This document shows, piece by piece, positions 12,931 to 19,686 of a stretch of DNA of 19,686 nucleotides. This DNA is from an uncultured Carnobacteriaceae bacterium. GTDB lineage: Bacteria; Bacillota; Bacilli; Lactobacillales; Aerococcaceae. The DNA is taken from assembly GCA_938039195.1 (NCBI GenBank), contig CALHVK010000079.1, positions 1-19,686 of the forward strand, in the 5' to 3' direction. Each line of letters starts with the position of its first letter. The first letter of the stretch is position 1. A program made the position numbers and the translations under genes. A model generated the notes under the pieces. It was not told the DNA's origin. It did not search any database and worked only from the letters and a program-made list of their open reading frames with translations.

Positions 12931-15000
12931 ATGACACAATCATTATTATTAGAAATCGGTTTAGAAGAATTACCTGCTCAATATGTTCGAACTAGCTCGG
13001 AACAATTAGCAAAACGTGTGGAAGACTTCTTCAAAGATGAAAACTTAGCATTTGAATCCGTAGAAGCATTTGCGACTCCAAGAAGATTGGCAGTTCGTGT
13101 CAATGGATTAGTTGAAGAACAAGCAGACCGCGAAGAAATCTTTAAAGGACCATCTCTAGCAATTGCTCAAAAAGATGGAGCTTGGACAAAAGCTGCTGAA
13201 GGATTTGTTCGTGGAAAAGGATTAACAACAGATGACATTTATGTGGAAGAAGTGAATGGAGTTGAATACATTCATGTAAAACAACATATTGCTGGTAAAT
13301 CAACAAAAGAAGTTGTTAAGAACTTATCTTCTGTGATTACAGATATGAAATTCCCAGTAACAATGCGTTGGGCAGCTCATACATTTGAATACTTACGTCC
13401 AATTCACTGGATTGTCGCTTTATACGGGAATGAAGTCATTGAAGAAATCGGCGTATTAGATGTAAAAGCTGGACGCATTTCAAGAGGACATCGTTTCTTA
13501 GGAAAAGAAGCGACGATTGAAAGCCCAGAAAGCTATGAAAAAGCTTTGGCTGAACAATTTGTCATCGTGAACCAAGATGAACGTAAAGCCCTAGTACGTA
13601 AGCAAATTCAAGAATTAGCTGCTAAAAACAACTGGATTATTCCAATTGATGAAGACTTACTTGAAGAAGTAAGCTCAATCCTTGAATATCCAACTGCGTT
13701 TGCGGGTACATTTGATGAAAAATACTTAGTGGTTCCAGAACCAGTATTAGTGACATCAATGAAAGAACACCAACGTTATTTCGTTGTGTATAACCAAGAA
13801 AAACAATTATTACCTTTCTTCGTTTCAGTGCGTAACGGAAATGACTACATGATTGAAAATGTAGCTAAAGGAAATCAAAAAGTATTAACAGCTCGTTTAG
13901 AAGATGCTTTATTCTTCTATGAAGAAGACTTAAAGATTCCTATGACTACTTTCTTGAAGAAATTAGAAACATTAAACTTCCATGCCAAAATTGGTTCTAT
14001 GACAGAGAAGATGGATCGCGTGCAATTACTTGTAGGACGTCTTGCAAAAGAGTTGAACTTACCAAGTGATGTGGTTGTCACAGCTGAACGTGCAGCTTCC
14101 ATTTATAAATTCGACCTAGTCACAAATATGGTCGGAGAGTTCCCAGAATTACAAGGAATCATGGGAGAAATCTATGCATTAAAACAAGGAGAAACTCCTG
14201 AAGTAGCCCAAGCGATTCGTGAACACTATATGCCAACAAGTGCAGATGGCGAATTACCTTCGTCTGTTCCAGGTGCATTACTAGCGGTTGCTGACAAGTT
14301 GGATACATTCTTAAGCTTTACTGCTGCGGGTATGCTTCCAACTGGTTCAAACGACCCTTATGCACTACGTCGTCAAGTAATGGGGCTAGTACAAATACTT
14401 GAAGCCTTTGATTGGAACATCGAAATTGAAGACTTCACTAAATTATTATTAGGTCTTGATTACGCAGAATTCTTATCTGGTAAAGAGGAAGAAATTGAAG
14501 CGTTTATCTTAAGCTTTATTCGTGAACGTGTCGCACAACGTATTGCTACGATTACAAAACGTCATGATATTATCGATGCGGTTGTGAATAGCAACACTTC
14601 ATCAGTTCCTGAACAATTGAAGGCAGCGAAAGTTCTTTCAGCTGTTTCAGAATCTGAAGAATTCAAAGGGATTGCAGAAGCCTTGAACCGTGTAATCAAT
14701 ATTAGTGCAAAAGCTCAAGAGGAAGCGGATGGTGAAATTTCAGAAGAAAGTCTTGAAACAGAAAGTGAACGTACTTTAGTGAAAGCTATTAAAGAACTTC
14801 AATCAAAAGTACAAACATTAACTCCTGAAGAGTTGTACAGCCATTTAGAAGCAATGGCACCAAAAATCAATGATTTCTTCAATGAAAACATGGTTATGGT
14901 TGACGATGAAGAGACACGTCGTAATCGTTTAAGATTCTTAGGATTACTATCTCAAATTATTTTAGATTTAGCAGATTTCACATCATTAATCGTTAAATAA
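12931..15000 (+). CDS. glyS: Glycyl-tRNA synthetase beta subunit
   Basis: Partner of GlyQ needed for tRNA-Gly recognition and charging. The protein has 689 residues, near the usual 680-690. The N terminus shows LLLEIGLEELPAQYV and ATPRRLAVRV, the centre FPVTMRWAAHTFEYLRPIHW and TAGMLPTGSNDPYALRRQ-like segments, and the C terminus (about 580-689) carries the helical anticodon-binding domain ending FFNENMVMVDDEETRRNRL. GGAGGAGAG precedes the ATG. The obg ATG follows 31 nt after the stop with no terminator between, so T-box readthrough could also reach obg. Confidence 0.98.
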   Translation: MTQSLLLEIGLEELPAQYVRTSSEQLAKRVEDFFKDENLAFESVEAFATPRRLAVRVNGLVEEQADREEIFKGPSLAIAQKDGAWTKAAEGFVRGKGLTTDDIYVEEVNGVEYIHVKQHIAGKSTKEVVKNLSSVITDMKFPVTMRWAAHTFEYLRPIHWIVALYGNEVIEEIGVLDVKAGRISRGHRFLGKEATIESPESYEKALAEQFVIVNQDERKALVRKQIQELAAKNNWIIPIDEDLLEEVSSILEYPTAFAGTFDEKYLVVPEPVLVTSMKEHQRYFVVYNQEKQLLPFFVSVRNGNDYMIENVAKGNQKVLTARLEDALFFYEEDLKIPMTTFLKKLETLNFHAKIGSMTEKMDRVQLLVGRLAKELNLPSDVVVTAERAASIYKFDLVTNMVGEFPELQGIMGEIYALKQGETPEVAQAIREHYMPTSADGELPSSVPGALLAVADKLDTFLSFTAAGMLPTGSNDPYALRRQVMGLVQILEAFDWNIEIEDFTKLLLGLDYAEFLSGKEEEIEAFILSFIRERVAQRIATITKRHDIIDAVVNSNTSSVPEQLKAAKVLSAVSESEEFKGIAEALNRVINISAKAQEEADGEISEESLETESERTLVKAIKELQSKVQTLTPEELYSHLEAMAPKINDFFNENMVMVDDEETRRNRLRFLGLLSQIILDLADFTSLIVK

Positions 15001-15031
15001 GAACCCTCACACAGAAAGGAGAGTGAACGAA

Positions 15032-16339
15032 ATGGCAGTATTTTATGATCGTGCTACGATTCAAGTTAAAGCCGGAAAAGGTGGAGACGGAATGGTTGCG
15101 TTTCGTCGTGAAAAATACGTACCAGACGGAGGACCGGCTGGTGGAGACGGCGGTAAAGGCGGAAGTGTTATTTTTAAAGTCGATTCAGGACTTAGAACCT
15201 TATTAGATTTCCGTCATAAACGTCATTTCAAAGCAAAACCTGGTGAAAACGGCATGAGTAAGAGTATGTATGGCCGTGGTGCAGAAGATTTAATCGTTAA
15301 AGTTCCACCAGGAACAATCGTTAGAAATGCGGAAACAAAAGCGCTGATTGCTGACTTAGTAGAAGATGGGCAAGAAGTAGTGGTTGCGAAAGGTGGCCGT
15401 GGTGGTCGAGGCAATATTCGTTTTGCAACTCATAAAAATCCAGCTCCAGATATCGCCGAAAACGGGGAACCAGGGGAAGAGTTTGAACTCGATTTAGAAT
15501 TAAAAGTACTTGCTGATGTTGGATTAGTAGGATTTCCTTCTGTTGGTAAATCCACTTTACTATCCGTGATTTCAAGTGCAAAACCAAAAATTGCAGACTA
15601 TCACTTTACAACATTGAATCCTCAATTAGGAATGGCGCAGTCTCCAAATGGCGAGCAATTTGTCGTTGCAGACTTACCAGGGTTAATTGAAGGAGCGCAT
15701 ACAGGTGTTGGGCTTGGAATCCACTTCTTGAAACATATCGAACGTACAAAAGTATTACTTCATGTGATTGATATGGCCGCAATGGAAGGCCGTGATCCTT
15801 TTGAAGATTACAAGATTATTCAAGAAGAACTAGGAAGTTATCACTTGCGTTTATTGGAACGTCCAATGCTAATTGTGGCAAACAAGATGGATCAACCTCA
15901 AGCGGAAGAAAACTTAGAGAAATTCAAGAAAGACTTAGTAGATAGTCTGTCTGATGGACAAGAAATGCCTGAAATTTTCCCGATTTCTGCATATCGCCGT
16001 GAAGGACTTCAAGCATTACTTGCTAGAACAGCTGAAGTTTTAGATGAAACAGAATTCTTCCCATTAAACGAAGAAGTAGTGGAAACACACATCGTTTATG
16101 GTTTAGGGGAAGAAGAAGCGCCGTTCAAAGTGACAAGAGATCCAGATGGTACTTGGGTATTATATGGTGACAAGATTGAAAAACTATTCAAGATGACAAA
16201 TATGGAACATGATGAGTCAGTAATGCGATTCTCACGTCAATTACGTGGAATGGGTGTGGATAGCACTTTACGTGAAAAAGGAGCCGAAAATGGTGACTTA
16301 GTTCGTATTCTGAACTTCTCATTTGAGTTCGTTGATTAA
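15032..16339 (+). CDS. obg: GTPase Obg (CgtA/ObgE family)
   Basis: Essential GTPase tied to 50S ribosome assembly, stress and ppGpp signalling. The protein has 435 residues: a Gly-rich Obg fold (about 1-158, YDRATIQVKAGKGGDG, PDGGPAGGDGGKGGS), a G domain with GFPSVGKST at 167-175 and NKMD at 284-287, and a C-terminal OCT domain (about 350-430). The frame is also open from GTG 15023, but that codon lies inside AAAGGAGAG; ATG 15032 is spaced correctly from this site and gives the family-typical MAVFYDRA start. The next gene starts 12 nt after the stop. Confidence 0.97.
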   Translation: MAVFYDRATIQVKAGKGGDGMVAFRREKYVPDGGPAGGDGGKGGSVIFKVDSGLRTLLDFRHKRHFKAKPGENGMSKSMYGRGAEDLIVKVPPGTIVRNAETKALIADLVEDGQEVVVAKGGRGGRGNIRFATHKNPAPDIAENGEPGEEFELDLELKVLADVGLVGFPSVGKSTLLSVISSAKPKIADYHFTTLNPQLGMAQSPNGEQFVVADLPGLIEGAHTGVGLGIHFLKHIERTKVLLHVIDMAAMEGRDPFEDYKIIQEELGSYHLRLLERPMLIVANKMDQPQAEENLEKFKKDLVDSLSDGQEMPEIFPISAYRREGLQALLARTAEVLDETEFFPLNEEVVETHIVYGLGEEEAPFKVTRDPDGTWVLYGDKIEKLFKMTNMEHDESVMRFSRQLRGMGVDSTLREKGAENGDLVRILNFSFEFVD

Positions 16340-16351
16340 GGAGTTTTGAAT

Positions 16352-18175
16352 ATGATCGATAGAAGCGAAATGGAAAAACGTTTTTACGTATCTTCCTTTG
16401 ATGGACTAAGAGCGATAGGAATTTTGAGCATTATTATTTATCACTTGTATTCTTATCGCTTGCCGGGTGGATTTCTTGGACTAGACATCTTCTTAATTTT
16501 AGCGGGTTACTTTATGACGAACCGCTTGATGACAAGTTTGATGAATGATGGCAAGATTCCTTTGAAGCAGTTTTTACTTAAACGATTATCACGTATTGCA
16601 CTTCCTTTAATTGCAATGCTCGTTCTAGTGTTCATTTATATAACGCTGTTTCAAAATGAAATGTTGGTGAACTTAAGAGGATCATTTACTTCTAGTTTAG
16701 TCTTTTTAAATAACTGGTGGCAGATATTCCAAGCGCAAACGTTTATTCCAAACTTATTAACTGAAAATCCATTTGAACACTTATGGTATATTTCATTAGC
16801 CTTTCAGTTTTACCTATTGTGGCCCATTGTATTTGCATTCCTAAGCATTTTTATTAAGAAGCATAATTCATTATTTGTGGCGATTGTAGTGTTAGCGATG
16901 GCTTCATTTGGATTAATGGTGTTTAGTTATAAAGGGGCAGAGTCTTTAACGTATGTCACAATGAGTACTGGTACACGACTATTCTCAATGTTAATTGGGG
17001 CTTGTACGGCTTTGTTATATCCTTTAGATCGTTTTCAAATGGAATATAAGTCTAAATTACCTTATGAACAGTATTTAAGGTTAATTCCAATCGTTTTAAT
17101 GTTTATTTTATTATTTACATTAGGTCGTAACGAAGATATTACTTATCGTGGAGGAATGCTACTATTTGATTTAACAGTTGCAGCTGTTATTTTGATGAGT
17201 GTTCATCCAAAAGTAGGAACAGGAATTTTATTCCGATTTAAACCATTAACTATGATTGGTCGTAGAAGTTTATCGTATTACTTATGGTTCTTACCGATTA
17301 TTGTTTTATATCAAGCAAAATTAGGAATTACGGGTTCAAGTAATTTCCTTCATGGAATCATTCAATTTGCTTTAATCGTCTTCTTTGGTGAAGTTTGGTA
17401 TCAAATTTTTGAAAAGAGACGTTATGTAACGATTACTCGTAAGATGATGAGTTTACTAAAAGAAAAATCTCCTTATGGAAAACAAATTTTCTTTGGAATC
17501 TGTGCAGTCCCTCTAATTATTTTGGCAGTAGGACTTGTTCAATCGACAAGTAAATTATCCCAGCAAGAGACAACTCTTACAGAATTGATTCATGCAAATC
17601 AAGAGATTGTGGATAATACTCAATTAACCGATAAGAAACTATTGAAGACCATTAATAATGTGGTAGGACTTACTCGTGAAGAGACCGTTTTTAGCAGTAA
17701 TAGTTCGATTACCTTTATTGGAGACCAATCGCTATTAGCTATCGCGAATGAGTTAACAACCATTTATCCAAATGCCGTGATGCATGCGACAACAATTGCC
17801 CAAGTAACAGATTTAGCTTCAACCATTAATGAACTGAAAGCAAAGAATCTATTGCATGACACTGTTGTTTTAATGTTTGGGGCTAATAGTGCATTTACTA
17901 AAGGACAATTGGAACGAGAATTAAAACGAATTGGGATGGAAAAACAAATTTTCCTTGTTACAACGACAACGTCTAAAACGTGGAGAGATGATGTGAATGC
18001 TGTTTACGAAGCTATTAGCGAAAAGTATTCCAATGTCCATGTTCTTGACTGGAATGAATATTCGAAAGACCAAGATTGGTTCTATTCACATAAGTCTTAT
18101 GTAACAGAAGTAGGGGCTCATGAAGAAGCGCTCTTCTTTGCTAAGAAAATTTATGAAACATTGAGAGGAAATTAA
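16352..18175 (+). CDS. OatA-like membrane acyltransferase with degenerate SGNH domain
   Basis: Resembles peptidoglycan O-acetyltransferase OatA: an Acyltransferase_3 membrane domain plus an extracellular SGNH-like domain. Start ATG 16352 (AAGGAG at 16338-16343, 8 nt away) is preferred to TTG 16346; 607 residues. The membrane domain (about 13-395, roughly ten or eleven helices) has His31 in IIYHLY, GGFLGLDIFLILAGYF, KRLSRIALPL and EHLWYISLAFQFYLLWP; the Glu usually found before QFY is Ala150. The extracellular part (about 400-607) aligns with SGNH hydrolase blocks, but the nucleophile Ser of GDS is Gln459 (IGDQS), and the Asp/His of the final DGVH motif are His580 and Tyr583. Block III is FGANS, keeping Asn. 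The family is clear from the fold pattern; catalytic activity of the outer domain is doubtful. It lies between obg and rnz, probably one operon. Confidence 0.88.
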   Translation: MIDRSEMEKRFYVSSFDGLRAIGILSIIIYHLYSYRLPGGFLGLDIFLILAGYFMTNRLMTSLMNDGKIPLKQFLLKRLSRIALPLIAMLVLVFIYITLFQNEMLVNLRGSFTSSLVFLNNWWQIFQAQTFIPNLLTENPFEHLWYISLAFQFYLLWPIVFAFLSIFIKKHNSLFVAIVVLAMASFGLMVFSYKGAESLTYVTMSTGTRLFSMLIGACTALLYPLDRFQMEYKSKLPYEQYLRLIPIVLMFILLFTLGRNEDITYRGGMLLFDLTVAAVILMSVHPKVGTGILFRFKPLTMIGRRSLSYYLWFLPIIVLYQAKLGITGSSNFLHGIIQFALIVFFGEVWYQIFEKRRYVTITRKMMSLLKEKSPYGKQIFFGICAVPLIILAVGLVQSTSKLSQQETTLTELIHANQEIVDNTQLTDKKLLKTINNVVGLTREETVFSSNSSITFIGDQSLLAIANELTTIYPNAVMHATTIAQVTDLASTINELKAKNLLHDTVVLMFGANSAFTKGQLERELKRIGMEKQIFLVTTTTSKTWRDDVNAVYEAISEKYSNVHVLDWNEYSKDQDWFYSHKSYVTEVGAHEEALFFAKKIYETLRGN

Positions 18176-18176
18176 A

Positions 18177-19121
18177 ATGGAATTGCAATTTCTAGGAACA
18201 GGTGCTGGCGTACCTTCTAAAATGAGAAACGTCACTTCAATTGCATTAAAGCTTCTCGATGAGATTAATGAAGTGTGGTTATTCGATTGTGGAGAAGCTA
18301 CACAGCAACAAATTTTAAATACAAGTATTCGTCCTGGTAAGATTAAAAAGATTTTCATTACACATATGCATGGAGATCATATTTTTGGCTTACCTGGGCT
18401 ACTCACAAGTCGTTCTTTTCAAGGTGGAGAAGATGAATTAATCGTATACGGGCCTAAAGGGATTAAGAGCTTTATTGATACAACCATCGAAGCGTCTTGT
18501 TCCAAACTTGGATACCCTTTAAAAGTAGTTGAATTTGAAAAAGAAGGCCTTCTTTTCGATGATAAAAATTTTAAAGTAGAATTAAAACGACTCGAACATG
18601 GAATTCCTTCATATGGATTCCGTATTACAGAAAAAGATCAACCAGGAGAGCTTCAAGCTGATCGCTTAAGAGAGTTAGGGATTCCTTTTGGGCCACTCTA
18701 TGGCAAGTTAAAAAAAGGAGAGACGATTACTCTTAGCGATGGTACTGTCGTGAATGGACAAGATTATATTTCTCCAGATATTAAAGGACGCGTTGTGACC
18801 ATTTGTGGGGATACTCGTAAATGTGAAGCTAGTGAAATCTTAGCGTACCGTTCAGATGTACTTGTCCATGAGGCAACGTACGAAGGAGATAAAGGGCAAC
18901 AAGCCTATCGTCATTTCCATTCGACGAGTCTTCAAGCGGCTGAAATTGCTAAAAATGCTGAAGTTAAGCAACTCTTGTTAACGCATATTAGTGCGCGCTA
19001 TATTGGGAAACAATCTCAAGAATTAGAGGAAGAAGCAAAAACGATATTCGAAAATGTTGCAGTCGTAAAAGATTTTGATATTGTTCCTGTTGAAAGGGTA
19101 AAACATCATGAAGGATGCTAA
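18177..19121 (+). CDS. rnz: Ribonuclease Z (tRNA 3' endonuclease)
   Basis: Metallo-beta-lactamase-fold zinc nuclease that trims the 3' trailer of tRNA precursors, mainly those lacking an encoded CCA. The protein has 314 residues, a short-form RNase Z. The N terminus is MELQFLGTGAGVPSKMRNV. The metal motif is THMHGDH at 62-68, followed by IFGLPGLL, and later motifs are LEHGIPSYGFR, TICGDTRKC, VHEATY and LLTHISARY. A Gly/Lys-rich exosite segment (YGKLKKGETI) is present. The ATG follows the acyltransferase stop by one base, with GAGAGG upstream; its end overlaps the SDR gene by 14 nt. Confidence 0.97.
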   Translation: MELQFLGTGAGVPSKMRNVTSIALKLLDEINEVWLFDCGEATQQQILNTSIRPGKIKKIFITHMHGDHIFGLPGLLTSRSFQGGEDELIVYGPKGIKSFIDTTIEASCSKLGYPLKVVEFEKEGLLFDDKNFKVELKRLEHGIPSYGFRITEKDQPGELQADRLRELGIPFGPLYGKLKKGETITLSDGTVVNGQDYISPDIKGRVVTICGDTRKCEASEILAYRSDVLVHEATYEGDKGQQAYRHFHSTSLQAAEIAKNAEVKQLLLTHISARYIGKQSQELEEEAKTIFENVAVVKDFDIVPVERVKHHEGC

Positions 19122-19686
19122 ATGGTTTTCAAATCAAGTGGCTCTTGTGACGGGAGCTAGCGGTGGTCTAGGTGCACAAATTGCACTTGAATTAGCCAGA
19201 AGAGATGTACAGTTAATTCTAGTGGCTCGTAATGAACCAAAGCTAGAGCAGGTAGCAGCTGAGTGCAAATCACTCACTTCTAAACCGGTTGATATTTATT
19301 CGTGTGATTTAACACAGGATGCGTCTATTAACGAGTTGCTAGCTACACTAGATGAATCATACAAAATTACGATGGTGATTAACAATGCAGGCCTAGGTTA
19401 TTTTAAATTAGCCACAGACTTAAGTGAACTTGAGATTAATCAAATGCTTCAGTTAAACTTGAATACATTAATTAAAATCACTCAGCATTTTGTACCTAGG
19501 TTTATTGAAGATAAGGGCGGAGTAATTGTGAATATCGCTTCTCAAGCTGGAAAATCGGCAACGGTAAAATCATCCGTTTATTCAGCAACTAAATTTGGAG
19601 TATTAGGGTATTCGAATGCACTTCGTTTGGAATTAAAACCTTATGGTATCCATGTGATGACTGTAAATCCTGGTCCGATTGCGACA
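19108..19686 (+). CDS. Short-chain dehydrogenase/reductase, classical type (5' part)
   Basis: NAD(P)-dependent oxidoreductase; 193 residues are visible before the window ends at GPIAT. After the start MKDAKWFSNQVALVTGASGG come the cofactor motif TGASGGLG (residues 16-23), NNAG, the catalytic Ser in NIASQAG and the catalytic YSATK, then PG near the edge. The ARNE after the second strand suggests NADPH preference (inferred from the Arg). ATG 19108 lies inside rnz (14-nt overlap) after a moderate GAAAGGG. SDR genes of the YqjQ/DltE type are often found near rnz in Firmicutes. The substrate cannot be told from the sequence. Confidence 0.93.
   Translation, partial: MKDAKWFSNQVALVTGASGGLGAQIALELARRDVQLILVARNEPKLEQVAAECKSLTSKPVDIYSCDLTQDASINELLATLDESYKITMVINNAGLGYFKLATDLSELEINQMLQLNLNTLIKITQHFVPRFIEDKGGVIVNIASQAGKSATVKSSVYSATKFGVLGYSNALRLELKPYGIHVMTVNPGPIAT

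Noticed and set aside
1..19686. Mobile elements, CRISPR arrays, tRNA/rRNA genes, phage or defence genes
   Set aside because: No terminal inverted repeats, spaced repeats, transposase-like frames or RNA-gene signatures were seen; gene content is conserved core chromosome throughout.

Overview
The window is a stretch of core chromosome from a low-GC Firmicute, most likely a non-sporulating member of the Lactobacillales. Carnobacteriaceae such as Granulicatella or Dolosigranulum would fit, but the genus is a guess from gene order and general feel, not from a search. The support is AT-rich codon use, strong AAGGAGG-type ribosome binding sites, TTG/GTG starts, a glycine T-box ahead of a split glyQ/glyS synthetase, and the order rpsU-yqeY-phoH-pgpH-ybeY-dgkA-era-recO-glyQS. 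That order is the Bacillus subtilis arrangement with the sporulation-era genes yqfA-yqfD and cdd removed.

Layout. (1) 2-1688: the 3' end of a cysteine desulfurase and thiI, which together make 4-thiouridine in tRNA. (2) 1737-3152, minus strand: a membrane-anchored cell-wall amidase with three SH3-like repeats. It shares a bidirectional terminator with thiI and a divergent promoter region with nfo. (3) 3296-4691: nfo (AP endonuclease) and a Fur-family zinc regulator with a His-rich tail. (4) 4737-5564: a perfect-consensus promoter, rpsU (57 aa), a terminator and yqeY. (5) 5587-8767: phoH and the HD-domain phosphodiesterase pgpH, overlapping, closed by a terminator. (6) 8872-11487: ybeY, dgkA, era and recO, nearly all touching or overlapping. 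(7) 11507-15000: a promoter, a glycine T-box, an unrecognised 80-aa gene, glyQ and glyS. (8) 15032-19686: obg, an OatA-like acyltransferase, rnz and the start of a short-chain dehydrogenase, tightly packed.

Functionally the window is dominated by RNA and ribosome maintenance (ThiI, S21, PhoH, YbeY, Era, Obg, RNase Z, GlyRS), DNA repair (Nfo, RecO) and cell-envelope or lipid functions (amidase, DgkA, acyltransferase). No mobile element, CRISPR array, tRNA or rRNA gene is visible.

I see no clear new multi-gene system. The two most unusual items are the acyltransferase at 16352-18175, whose extracellular SGNH-like domain has lost all three catalytic positions and whose membrane domain lacks a usually conserved Glu, and the 80-aa gene of unknown function placed between the glycine T-box and glyQ.
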